Positions 1 to 7,292 of a stretch of 64,000 nucleotides of DNA are shown here, piece after piece; positions within the stretch are counted from its first letter, which is position 1, and every line of letters starts with the position of its first letter. Where the stretch lies: NCBI RefSeq assembly GCF_001653565.1, contig NZ_LYPB01000073.1:108896-172895 (forward strand), written 5' to 3'. The DNA is from Paenibacillus oryzisoli (GTDB lineage Bacteria > Bacillota > Bacilli > Paenibacillales > NBRC-103111). Under the pieces are notes generated by a model that saw only the letters and a program-made list of their open reading frames with translations, did not search any database and was not told the origin of the DNA. The position numbers and the translations under genes were made by a program.

Positions 1-79
1 CTCTTTACTCTTTACTCTTTACTCTTTACTCTTTACTCTTTACTCTTTACTCTTTACTCTTTACTCTTTACTCTTTACT
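1..79. repeat. 7-bp tandem repeat (CTCTTTA)n followed by CTA triplets
   Basis: About eleven perfect copies of CTCTTTA open the window, passing directly into a run of CTA triplets (to about 97). The tract may continue upstream of the window. It is a pyrimidine-rich simple repeat of the kind that also flanks the other quasi-palindrome arrays here. No coding potential is claimed. Confidence 0.95.
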
Positions 80-192
80 ACTACTACTACTACTGCTAAT
101 GCTACTACTTTTCACTACTCTTACGCTTACTCACTTCATCCAACACACAACTTAATTCCCTACTCAACCCACTCACTACTCACGTAGACAAA

Positions 193-379
193 TAACTGTA
201 TTTTCTCCATCTAATCAAGGATCTTTTGGACAAATTTATGAATTAACTGTATTTTCTCCAGTTAAAAGTAGCCATTTCCTTCGAATGAAGATAATTAGGC
301 GAAAATAACTGGAGTTTTTCCATCTAATTGCCAAAATCATTGCAAAACAACAAAAATAACTGGAGTTTTTCCAGTTAAA
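193..379. repeat. Array 1 of short quasi-palindromic repeats (4 units, 50-63 bp apart)
   Basis: Four units start near 193, 243, 306 and 357. Each is 21-24 bp with two 7-9-base arms around a T-rich core. Two arm types occur, AACTG(G/T)A and TTAGATG(G/T)A, in any combination. Unit 2 (243-266) and unit 4 (357-379) are AACTG/CAGTT palindromes, while units 1 and 3 pair an AACTG arm with a CATCTAA arm. The sequence between units is not conserved. The same family recurs at 12727-12862 and 15104-15281. I do not recognise a named family; the units could be mobile REP-like elements, protein sites or RNA hairpins. Confidence 0.8.
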
Positions 380-632
380 GTTGCTCTTTAGGGTGCATGG
401 ATGCGGTCGAAGGGTAAGGTGACGTGATGCAGAATACTAATACGGTAAAATAGATGTGACCTGCTAGGGTACGGTGCATAAATGCAGCCTGCTGGTGAGG
501 TAAAGTGATGTAACATGCCTAGCGTGCCTTAGATCCGGCACGCTAAGCACTGTGACGGAGATCCCGCTTTCTAAGTACGGTACCACAGATGCGGCCTGCG
601 GCCAGTAGCCCTTGTACTCATCCCTTCTCATC
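380..632. other. Non-coding stretch downstream of pxpC
   Basis: No convincing gene is visible. It contains loosely repeated phrases (GTGATG, GCAG.CTGC) and one clean stem-loop at 520-545, with 9-bp arms TAGCGTGCC / GGCACGCTA and an 8-base loop. Neither side has a T-run, so it is not a classic terminator. It could be a processing or stabilising hairpin at the 3' end of the pxpC transcript. Confidence 0.5.
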
Positions 633-1625
633 TCACCTCAACCAAGCCCTAACTCCCGCCTCCAGCAGCTTCAAATCCATCGCTTGCATGAGCAACAACT
701 CCTGTGCTTCGCTATGGGAAACCTCCTGAAACCGCAGAAAGCCTCCTGGCTTGACCTGCGCCACTAATGGTAAATCTGCCGTAATTACGTGGCCGATGCG
801 CGGGTATCCGCCGGTCGTTTGGCAATCTGCCAGCAGGAGAATGGGTTGTCCACTTAAGGGGACTTGAATTGTGCCAGCAACGACGGCTTCTGAAATCATT
901 TCGTAGGGTAGGCCAGCTTCGAGCTCCAGAGGAGGCTCAATGGATAACCGATATCCCATGCGATCGGATTGTGAGGTAACTAGAAAACGATGCGATACGA
1001 ATCGCGACCAGCTGTCTGGTGTAAATCGTGAAGCTTCCTTGCCTCGAACAAACCTGATGACTGGATTGTCGCGATAATCAGGGCGTATCATTGAACTTAC
1101 GATTTTACTTCGTAATTCAACCTCTTTAACAATCTCAGCAGCCAGCCCTTCCTTCTCTACTCCCAGTACATCCCCGTTACGTAGTGCTCTTCCCTCATAT
1201 CCACCAATGGCAGCTCTCTGATAGGTACTGCGACTTCCGAGTACGTTACTTGACCTGAATCCTCCATGAACAGCCAAATAAGATCGGCATCCCTCTACAG
1301 CGTATCCAACAGACAACTTGCTTCCCTTATGAAGGACGAATGGCTGCCACATTGGCGCTGAATATCCATCCAACTCTGCCCGCATATCAGCACCGCAAAT
1401 GGCTACCAGCATATCGCTCTGTGCTACTAACGTGGCTCCCTGAAGGGTCATTTCCAAGGCAGCCGCTTTCAAACCATTTCCAACCAATAAATTGGCTGCC
1501 CTGTGAGCAAATCGATCCATGGGTCCCGACACAATGACACCATGTTTTCGATGACCATAGCGCCCATCATCCTGAATAGTGGACAATAGGCCAGGCGTAA
1601 TGACATCAAAGCTCATGACTAGCAT
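633..1625 (-). CDS. pxpC: PxpC/KipA-like 5-oxoprolinase subunit C (biotin-dependent carboxyltransferase fold)
   Basis: This 330-residue protein belongs to the PxpC (KipA/YbgK) family. With PxpA and PxpB, that family forms the ATP-dependent 5-oxoprolinase that opens cytosolic pyroglutamate to glutamate. Family signatures seen include ITPGLLSTIQDDGR near the N terminus, GPMDRFAHRAAN, and the C-terminal QTTGGYPRIGHVI. The ATG at 1625 has GAGGAAGGG just upstream; an in-frame ATG at 1616 is possible. Its start overlaps the end of pxpB, so the two are translationally coupled. In Bacillus, KipI (the PxpB homolog) inhibits the sporulation kinase KinA, so a regulatory side role is possible. No pxpA lies beside it, which is unusual. 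The family call is secure; substrate rests on homology. Confidence 0.9.
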   Translation of the reverse strand: MLVMSFDVITPGLLSTIQDDGRYGHRKHGVIVSGPMDRFAHRAANLLVGNGLKAAALEMTLQGATLVAQSDMLVAICGADMRAELDGYSAPMWQPFVLHKGSKLSVGYAVEGCRSYLAVHGGFRSSNVLGSRSTYQRAAIGGYEGRALRNGDVLGVEKEGLAAEIVKEVELRSKIVSSMIRPDYRDNPVIRFVRGKEASRFTPDSWSRFVSHRFLVTSQSDRMGYRLSIEPPLELEAGLPYEMISEAVVAGTIQVPLSGQPILLLADCQTTGGYPRIGHVITADLPLVAQVKPGGFLRFQEVSHSEAQELLLMQAMDLKLLEAGVRAWLR

Positions 1626-2391
1626 TCCCTTCCTCTAATGCATGAAACTGCTCAGATGTAATTGTCACAAATCTCACTTGATCGCCAACTTGGAGTAGGG
1701 ATGGGGGAACGATGTCCGGGCGAAACAATCGTAATGGCGTTCGACCGATAAGCTGCCAACCGCCTGGTGTTTCAAAAGGGTAAATTCCCGTCTGCGCCCC
1801 GCCTATCCCCACTGAACCTGCTGGAATTTGTGTGCGCGGCACGGATTTGCGCGGTGTAGCAAGCCGTTCATCCATCCCGCCTAAATAAGGAAAACCAGGG
1901 GCGAAACCAATCATATAAACGGGATACACGCGAGCAGTATGCCAAGAGACGATTTCATCTGAGCTGACGCGATGATAATCCGCTACTTCTGCCAAATCGG
2001 GGCCGAATCCCTCCTCATAGCAGACTGGAATTTCTATAATAGCCCCTAATTTCCCTGTTAATTCCTCGCTATCATCAACTACATACGCATCAAGTAACTG
2101 CTCGATGTATATCAAAACGTAGTCATAGGGAAGCCGGTCGGCATGTCCAAGCATTTGTCCACTTTTTAACACGGCTCCAGAAGAATAGTTATAAATGCGG
2201 AATGCATCATAATAAATTGTAATCGTTGTAAAAGCGGCGACTAGCTCAATGAAGCCATCCTTCCAGTTATTTTCCAAGTAATTCACGACCTGCCTGACCT
2301 TATGAAGATTCGCTGCCGATATGTCTTCACCTAATCGAATCACAATCGCCGAGTCTCCAAGCGGATAGCATTCGTAGGGGAGCTTGGTCAT
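1606..2391 (-). CDS. pxpB: PxpB/KipI-like 5-oxoprolinase subunit B
   Basis: This 261-residue protein is of the PxpB/KipI (allophanate-hydrolase subunit 1) family. It carries YPLGDSAIVIRLGE at the N terminus and the hallmark MIGFAPGFPYLGGMDERL, RKSVPRTQIPAGSVGIGG and TPGGWQLIGRTP. It is the predicted partner of PxpC in the oxoprolinase complex, and KipI-type members also bind KinA. I place the start at the ATG at 2391, because it overlaps the TGA of the upstream hydrolase as ATGA. A TTG 33 bases further up is in frame but lies inside the hydrolase gene. The order hydrolase-pxpB-pxpC, with both junctions overlapping, indicates one operon. Confidence 0.9.
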   Translation of the reverse strand: MTKLPYECYPLGDSAIVIRLGEDISAANLHKVRQVVNYLENNWKDGFIELVAAFTTITIYYDAFRIYNYSSGAVLKSGQMLGHADRLPYDYVLIYIEQLLDAYVVDDSEELTGKLGAIIEIPVCYEEGFGPDLAEVADYHRVSSDEIVSWHTARVYPVYMIGFAPGFPYLGGMDERLATPRKSVPRTQIPAGSVGIGGAQTGIYPFETPGGWQLIGRTPLRLFRPDIVPPSLLQVGDQVRFVTITSEQFHALEEGNASHEL

Positions 2392-3191
2392 GCGAAATGT
2401 TGCTTTTTCAACCAATTCGCACAAACATCAGGCCAGACATGTGCCTCTGGATGATCGGCTGCGATTCCAATGCCGTGTTTTCCCGATTCGAAGACATGCA
2501 GGTCGAAAGGAATTTTATTGCGGCTAAGGCTACTTGCAAAAAGCAAACTATTTTCAACCGGAACCGCTGCATCATCTGCCGTGTGCCATAGGAAAGTTGG
2601 CGGCGTATCTGATGTTACTTGAAGTTCGTTGCTTAAATGTTCGACTAACTCTCCACTCGCATCTTCGCCTAATAAATTGATGCGTGAACCTTGGTGCCCA
2701 TCCATGCCAAATGAAATAACCGGATAACACAGCACCATGAGATTAGGACGCGAGCTCTGGTGCTCAATCGGATCCGCTGAAGACTGATCTCCTGCGTCGT
2801 AGTGTGTACCCGCTGTTGCTGCCAAATGTCCGCCAGCAGAAAAACCAAGAATGCCGACGCGATTCGCATCGACGCCCCATGCTTCGGCATGATGTCTCAC
2901 CGTGCGAATAGCCCGTTGCGCATCTTGCAAAGGAATCGGATGTTTATAGGGTGCTACGCGATAGTTCACCACATATGCGGAAATGCCTAACCCATTCAGC
3001 CACTTGGCAATGGGCTCGCCTTCATGAGGGGCACGTCTGCTGTAACCGCCGCCTGGACATACAATAACTGCCGCGCGCAAACCATCTCCCTCTGCTGGAT
3101 ATAGGGTTAAGCTTGGGCAGCCTTGGTTCTCCTCGCCTTGACTATCTAATGTAGCTCCTGGCCATAATTCAATCGTTGTCCCTGTGTTCAT
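2388..3191 (-). CDS. Alpha/beta-hydrolase, acetyl-esterase-like (Aes/BD-FAE group)
   Basis: This 267-residue, probably cytosolic serine hydrolase has VCPGGGYSRRAPHEGEPIA (oxyanion-hole HGGG-like region), the nucleophile elbow GFSAGGHLAA with Ser near residue 120, and a late HGIGI motif with the likely catalytic His. This pattern is typical of esterases annotated as acetyl-xylan or feruloyl-type esterases in Bacillota; the substrate cannot be read from sequence. No signal peptide is visible. The start ATG has a GAGGGGG ribosome site, and a 17-bp palindrome lies about 20 bases above the start. It leads an operon with pxpB and pxpC, an unusual partnership suggesting its product may be acyl- or amide-linked glutamate chemistry (inference only). 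Confidence 0.85.
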   Translation of the reverse strand: MNTGTTIELWPGATLDSQGEENQGCPSLTLYPAEGDGLRAAVIVCPGGGYSRRAPHEGEPIAKWLNGLGISAYVVNYRVAPYKHPIPLQDAQRAIRTVRHHAEAWGVDANRVGILGFSAGGHLAATAGTHYDAGDQSSADPIEHQSSRPNLMVLCYPVISFGMDGHQGSRINLLGEDASGELVEHLSNELQVTSDTPPTFLWHTADDAAVPVENSLLFASSLSRNKIPFDLHVFESGKHGIGIAADHPEAHVWPDVCANWLKKQHFA

Positions 3192-3211
3192 TGTGAAACC
3201 CCCTCATGTGA

Positions 3212-3228
3212 TTAACGTACTACGTTAA
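3212..3228. promoter_or_regulatory. 17-bp palindrome, candidate operator
   Basis: TTAACGTACTACGTTAA is a perfect inverted repeat (8-bp arms, one central base). It sits between the hydrolase-pxpBC operon and the divergent YbjQ-family gene. The position, 21-37 bases above the hydrolase ATG, suits a repressor site. The binding protein is unknown. Confidence 0.55.
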
Positions 3229-3289
3229 TAATAGCTAATCCTTACCCAGTAGAAAAGCATATATTTCAACTCAGAAGGAGCGATTCGAC

Positions 3290-3610
3290 ATGATTGTAGT
3301 TACGACAGAAAACATTGCTGGATATGAGGTTACGGAAGTTCTGGGCAGCACCTTTGGCGTTGTTGTTCGGGCCAGAGGCATTGGCGGTGATATCATGGCC
3401 TCACTGAAGGGGTTAATCGGCGGAGAAGTCACGCAGTATACGCAAATGGTGGAAGACGGACGTAAGCAAGCGATGGACAGACTGGTCAAGAATGCGGCTG
3501 CCATGGGCGGGGATGCGATTGTCATGATGCGCTTCGACAGTGGGGATATTGGTCAAAATATGAGTGAAATCGTCGCGTATGGCACTGTCGTTCGGACGCG
3601 AAGGCTATGA
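3290..3610 (+). CDS. YbjQ/UPF0145 family protein
   Basis: This 106-residue protein is of the YbjQ (UPF0145) family, small proteins that form a symmetric pentameric-type fold; their role is not established, and a heavy-metal-binding label is only historical. Matching features are the N-terminal IAGYEVTEVLGSTFGVVVRA, the central KGLIGGEVTQYTQM, and the terminal GGDAIVMMRFD with an AYGTVVRTRR ending. AAGGAG 12 bases before the ATG supports the start. The TGA overlaps the start of the next small gene (ATGA), so the two are co-translated. Confidence 0.9.
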   Translation: MIVVTTENIAGYEVTEVLGSTFGVVVRARGIGGDIMASLKGLIGGEVTQYTQMVEDGRKQAMDRLVKNAAAMGGDAIVMMRFDSGDIGQNMSEIVAYGTVVRTRRL

Positions 3611-3852
3611 GCGGGTATTTCTCTATTTTGTTCATATACGGCTTGTGGATTGTCGGCTTCCTTATACTACTTCTTCTAGGTTATCTCGTTTATGACAAAC
3701 GCTACAAAACAAACGGTGCCGCAACACCACAATCCCCACCAAACGGCTTTCTAAGTACACCTGAAGTTTTCATAGATCCCAAAGACGGATTCACATATCG
3801 GGTATACTACAATCCTCGAACAGGAGAACGTGCCTATATTCGTGAGAAATAA
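3607..3852 (+). CDS. Small single-span membrane protein, unknown function
   Basis: This 81-residue protein has one strongly hydrophobic segment at about residues 5-28 (ILFIYGLWIVGFLILLLLG), then a basic stretch YDKRYK and a polar tail of about 50 residues ending in YYNPRTGERAYIREK. Start and stop overlap with the YbjQ-family gene predicts a shared transcript and perhaps a functional pair at the membrane. I do not recognise the family. A bidirectional terminator follows directly. Confidence 0.75.
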   Translation: MSGYFSILFIYGLWIVGFLILLLLGYLVYDKRYKTNGAATPQSPPNGFLSTPEVFIDPKDGFTYRVYYNPRTGERAYIREK

Positions 3853-3867
3853 TCTTCACAAATAACG

Positions 3868-3922
3868 AAAAGCCTGACAAAAGTAACGCATCTTGCGACT
3901 CTCATGCTCTTGTCAGGCTTTT
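3868..3922. terminator. Bidirectional intrinsic terminator
   Basis: Arms AAAAGCCTGACAA and TTGTCAGGCTTTT, separated by a 29-base loop, have A- and T-runs on opposite sides. It serves both the YbjQ operon and the converging metallophosphatase gene. Confidence 0.85.
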
Positions 3923-3925
3923 TAA

Positions 3926-5539
3926 CTAATTCCAAATCACTTTCCAGTTGTGGTTCACGCTCGCCTCGATTGTTCCCCGTTGCATAATATAGCCTGCCAG
4001 AAGCTCTGCGACATCTGTGGGAATATCTTTCACGACTGGCTTATTCTGAAACATGGCATAGTTGCCCCCGCCAGCAGCGCGGTAATTGTTCATAACCACA
4101 TCGAATGAGGCGTCGAGATCAATTGGTTCCCCTTCATAATCCAGCTGAACAACCCGATCCCCAACTGGACGAGAAGCATTAATCGTGTAAGAAATACCCT
4201 CCCACATATCGTAATTATAATGGGCAGGCTTCGGTTCCATGAAGGACTTACTTACGTTCAACTCTCCATTTTCACCTAGTTCAAAATACTCCGCAGACTG
4301 CTCAAGCGCATCCTTAATATCTTGACCCGAGATTCGAATGACTTTCAGCGTGTTCGGGTAAATGTAGTTGGAAACGATATCCCGCATCGTAATGTCCGAA
4401 GGAAATCCGGGAGAAACGTTATCGAATAACGCTGTGTTTGAAATTTGTGCACCCGACAGCTCCATCTGAACTTTGTTAATAAACTCGATTAGTGCATTAT
4501 CTTCCGTACGAATCCGCATAGGATCTCTCACGAGCATGTCCCCAGTAAGCTTCCCGATTGGCTGATCTAGCCATTGCTGTGTCTTCGCCTCATAGGAACC
4601 GATTCGTGCGAGCAGCTCCGAATCTGCCTCCACACCTGCAACAGATAGCAGTTCCGATTGCTTAGAAGCAATCCGCCACTTGCCTTCGACCAACTCTAAT
4701 GCAATATCTACCTTCCCAAGGGTCACACCGGCTGTTCCTGGTTGAACGATTGTTACACCGTTAATTTGAGCGCCAGCAATACTTCGATGCTGATGACCTG
4801 TAAGCAGAACGTCGATTCCTTCTACTTCCATACACAGTTGATATCCTTGATTCTCACCTGTCAGTGGTTCTGTAGGCTCACCCGTTGCAATATCTCTTTC
4901 AAAACCACCATGGTAGGAAACGACAACGACATCCACGTGTTCCTGCTCTTTGAGAAATTGGATCCATGTACGGGCTGCAGCAATCGGATCTTCGAAACGC
5001 AGACCAACAATGTGCTTCGGATCTTCCCAATTCGGAATATAAGGCGTTGTTAGACCAAGAATCCCTACACGCACGCCATCCGTAAATTGCTTGACTACAT
5101 ACGGTTGGCCAAAGAATGGCTCTCCCGTCTCATCACTCACGATATTCGCACATAACCAAGGGAAATTAGATTCCTGAACGGCCTTTTGGAGCACGTCCAT
5201 GCCATAATTGAACTCATGATTCCCGAGCACGGCCCCATCATATTTCAAATAGTTAAGCCCAAGCACCATAGGATTCATTGGTTCATTAGCCAAACGCGCA
5301 TGGTGATAAGCAAGCGGCGTTCCCTGAATCAGGTCACCATTATCCAACACAATGACGTGAGCATCTTTCGCACGTTCCTTAACAATTAAGGACGCGATTT
5401 TCGATAATCCCACATTATTGGGTTGATTATTTGCATAATGAATGGGAAACATATTCCCATGGAGGTCGCTCGTTTCTAAAATCGTAATATGACTTGTTCG
5501 TGCTTGTCCAATCTTCGTCAAGCGATTCACCCTATTCAT
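3926..5539 (-). CDS. Metallophosphatase / 5'-nucleotidase family (cytosolic form)
   Basis: This 537-residue two-domain protein of the 5'-nucleotidase/CpdB family acts on nucleotides or 2',3'-cyclic nucleotides. The N-terminal calcineurin-like domain (about 20-290) has all metal-site motifs: ETSDLHGNMF, DNGDLIQGTP, GNHEFNYG, VVSYHGGFE and LTGHQHRS. The C-terminal domain (about 320-520) has FDNVSPGFPSDITMRDIV and the substrate-binding NNYRAAGGGNYAMF. Most relatives are secreted, but no signal peptide is visible here, so an intracellular role (YunD-like) is likelier. The ATG at 5539 has no good ribosome site. A TTG 18 bases inside it, preceded by AGGGTG, may be the true start. Confidence 0.88.
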   Translation of the reverse strand: MNRVNRLTKIGQARTSHITILETSDLHGNMFPIHYANNQPNNVGLSKIASLIVKERAKDAHVIVLDNGDLIQGTPLAYHHARLANEPMNPMVLGLNYLKYDGAVLGNHEFNYGMDVLQKAVQESNFPWLCANIVSDETGEPFFGQPYVVKQFTDGVRVGILGLTTPYIPNWEDPKHIVGLRFEDPIAAARTWIQFLKEQEHVDVVVVSYHGGFERDIATGEPTEPLTGENQGYQLCMEVEGIDVLLTGHQHRSIAGAQINGVTIVQPGTAGVTLGKVDIALELVEGKWRIASKQSELLSVAGVEADSELLARIGSYEAKTQQWLDQPIGKLTGDMLVRDPMRIRTEDNALIEFINKVQMELSGAQISNTALFDNVSPGFPSDITMRDIVSNYIYPNTLKVIRISGQDIKDALEQSAEYFELGENGELNVSKSFMEPKPAHYNYDMWEGISYTINASRPVGDRVVQLDYEGEPIDLDASFDVVMNNYRAAGGGNYAMFQNKPVVKDIPTDVAELLAGYIMQRGTIEASVNHNWKVIWN

Positions 5540-5553
5540 AATTTTTGTAAAGT

Positions 5554-5601
5554 TTTACATATCATTTGTCAGTTTAACAAATACTTCACACTATCTTCCA
5601 T
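5554..5601 (+). promoter_or_regulatory. PhoP-like box array upstream of phnD
   Basis: Hexamers resembling the PhoP consensus TT(A/T/C)ACA recur: TTTACA (5554), TTTGTC (5565), TTAACA (5574), TTCACA (5585) and TTCCAT (5596). Three are spaced exactly 11 bp, and the upstream two are also 11 bp apart. They lie just above a -10-like TATGATAAT at 5608-5616, the usual place for PhoP activation in Bacillus. This predicts phosphate-starvation control of phnD. Confidence 0.6.
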
Positions 5602-5607
5602 ATCTCT

Positions 5608-5616
5608 TATGATAAT
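5608..5616 (+). promoter_or_regulatory. Candidate -10 element of the phnD promoter
   Basis: TATGATAAT contains two overlapping hexamers, TATGAT and GATAAT, each 5 of 6 to TATAAT. No good -35 is present; the PhoP-like boxes occupy that place, as in activator-dependent promoters. The transcript would start 45-55 bases above the phnD ATG. Confidence 0.5.
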
Positions 5617-5669
5617 GTTATAGTACAACATAGATAAAAAGTAAATATTTAAACGGAGGTCAAAAAACC

Positions 5670-6656
5670 ATGAAAAAATTAGTCGTGCTTAGTTTGTCCA
5701 TGATTGTAGCTGCAGGTGCACTTGTTGGATGTGCCAAAAAAGACGAGACTCCAGCTGCTTCATCAACTGCTAAAGCGACTGCTGCAGCAACAACGGCTGC
5801 ATCAGCAACTCCAGCAGCAGCGGCAGGTTTCGTTCCAAAGGAACTTAAAGTACAATTCGTCCCTTCTCAAAATGCAGAGACACTTGAAGCAAAAGCTAAG
5901 CCGCTTGAAAAATTGCTTGGAGATAAATTAGGAATCCCAGTTAAGGTTTCCGTTTCCACAGATTACAACGTTGTTATCGAAGCTATGTCCTCCAAACAAG
6001 TAGATGTTGGTTTCTTACCGCCAAGTAACTATGTTGTTGCTCACGATAACCGTAAAGCTGCTGATCTTCTTGTACAAGCACAGCGTTTTGGTGTTGATGA
6101 TGCAACAGGTCAACCAACGAAAGAACTTGTAGATTTCTACAAATCGATGATTGTTGTCAAAGCCGATTCCCCAATTAAATCCGTAGCTGATTTGAAAGGC
6201 AAGAAGATGGGCTGGCAAGGTGTTACTTCTGCAGCTGGTTACATCTACCCTGGTCTTGTTTTGAAAACCGCTGGTGTAGATCCAGTTAAAGATGTAACAG
6301 GCGTTCAATTCCAAGGCCACGATAAAGCGATTATCGCACTTCTTAACGGCCAAGTTGATGCAGTAGGCGTGTTCCAAGATATCCGTACGAACATGATTAA
6401 AGATTACCCAGATATTTTCAAACAAACGAAAGTTCTTGCTTTCTCCGATAAAATTCCAAATGATACAATCGCTGTTCGTTCCGATATGGATGCGGCTTGG
6501 AAGAAGAAAATTCAAGATGCTTTCATCGCGATCGGTAACGATCCAGAAGGTAAAAAAGTGATCATCGATGTATACACGCACCAAGGGTATGCAGCTACAA
6601 CAGATGACAAATTCAACATCGTTCGTGAAGCAAATAAAGCAATGGGCTTGAAATAA
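5670..6656 (+). CDS. phnD: Phosphonate/phosphite/phosphate ABC transporter substrate-binding lipoprotein
   Basis: This 328-residue extracellular lipoprotein has a basic start, a hydrophobic core and lipobox LVGC (acylated Cys21), then an Ala/Thr linker. The mature protein is PhnD-type: LKVQFVPSQNAETLEAKAKP, DVGFLPPSNYV, LKGKKMGWQGVTSAAGYIYP, QVDAVGVFQD and VLAFSDKIPNDTIAVRSD. It captures a phosphonate, phosphite or related oxyanion for the PhnC-PhnE pump. It stands alone on the plus strand with its own PhoP-like boxes and terminator, while phnC-phnE lie 0.6 kb away facing it. No C-P lyase or phosphonatase gene is nearby, so the ligand is open. GGAGG 9 bases before the ATG supports the start. 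Confidence 0.92.
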   Translation: MKKLVVLSLSMIVAAGALVGCAKKDETPAASSTAKATAAATTAASATPAAAAGFVPKELKVQFVPSQNAETLEAKAKPLEKLLGDKLGIPVKVSVSTDYNVVIEAMSSKQVDVGFLPPSNYVVAHDNRKAADLLVQAQRFGVDDATGQPTKELVDFYKSMIVVKADSPIKSVADLKGKKMGWQGVTSAAGYIYPGLVLKTAGVDPVKDVTGVQFQGHDKAIIALLNGQVDAVGVFQDIRTNMIKDYPDIFKQTKVLAFSDKIPNDTIAVRSDMDAAWKKKIQDAFIAIGNDPEGKKVIIDVYTHQGYAATTDDKFNIVREANKAMGLK

Positions 6657-6695
6657 TTCCAAAAAAATTGTAAATTAAATTACACACGACAGAAC

Positions 6696-6740
6696 AAACC
6701 ACCGCAGCATGTGTCTAACATCCATGACGCGGTGGTTTTT
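6696..6740 (+). terminator. Intrinsic terminator after phnD
   Basis: Arms AAACCACCGC and GCGGTGGTTT with a 23-base loop run into TTTT. phnD is therefore probably a single-gene transcript. Confidence 0.85.
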
Positions 6741-6883
6741 CCCTTCTAAAATTTACATTCTATACCAGACTTTCCTTGCATATTATGAATGTGGCACGCC
6801 CGTCCAAGCTCATCGTTTACTTATAGCTATCAAACGTTTACAAAGTCGGTCGTGTCATAACTCATTGTGGGGTGAAAAACAGG

Positions 6884-7147
6884 ATGTACGAAATGCTGAT
6901 CATGCGTAAAACAGAAGTGATTATTCGATGCGGCACCGATGAAGTTCGAGGCGCTATTTCGCAGTATTACCCAGAATTTCAGCTTTTAAAAATAAACAAC
7001 ATTATGATCCCGATCACCTTAATTGATCAAATTGAAATTATAGGGCCAAATGAACCCCTCTCTCACGTTTCTCATCGACTGCGTGAGCCTCGTATCCTTT
7101 ACTTGGTTGCACAAGGTGGGGCCATCAGTACGTTACATAGATCCTAA
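6884..7147 (+). CDS. Small hypothetical protein between phnD and phnE
   Basis: This 87-residue protein is not recognised. It is rich in beta-type residues with no signal peptide or membrane span. The segment VIIRCGTDEVRGAISQYYPE followed by IPITLIDQIEIIGP resembles small Sm-like barrel proteins, but this is only an impression. ATG 6884 is chosen because GGGGTG lies 9 bases above it. A GTG at 6872 and later ATGs at 6893 and 6902 are in frame. A hairpin lies just downstream, so it may be a separate short transcript. Its reality is likely but not certain. Confidence 0.55.
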   Translation: MYEMLIMRKTEVIIRCGTDEVRGAISQYYPEFQLLKINNIMIPITLIDQIEIIGPNEPLSHVSHRLREPRILYLVAQGGAISTLHRS

Positions 7148-7233
7148 ACCCAAATAAACGGCTACGCCGTCTTTGAAGGACAGAAGCGTTTATCTAGAAA
7201 TTCAGCGTAAATCTTATAAATTCTGAAATTTTC

Positions 7234-7279
7234 AAAAAGGCAGTTCTTGAAGGTTACAACCTTCAGGAACTGCCTTTTT
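7234..7279. terminator. Bidirectional terminator between the small gene and phnE
   Basis: A long stem AAAAAGGCAGTTC.TGAAGGTT / AACCTTCA.GAACTGCCTTTTT has a 3-base loop. Poly-A and poly-T flanks allow it to end both converging transcripts. A weaker hairpin (AAACG...CGTTT, 7155-7190) precedes it. Confidence 0.9.
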
Positions 7280-7292
7280 GGGTTCGAACATT

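Noticed and set aside
193-379. CRISPR array in the first repeat region
   Set aside because: Units are short, differ in arm sequence and are palindromic mosaics; spacers vary in length, only 3-4 units occur per site and no cas gene is in the window.
520-545. Terminator for pxpC
   Set aside because: The 9-bp stem is good, but no T-run follows on either strand, so only a hairpin is claimed.
6015-6662. 215-residue frame antisense to phnD
   Set aside because: It lies wholly within phnD, has no ribosome site and gives a composition-driven product; phnD has clear family motifs.
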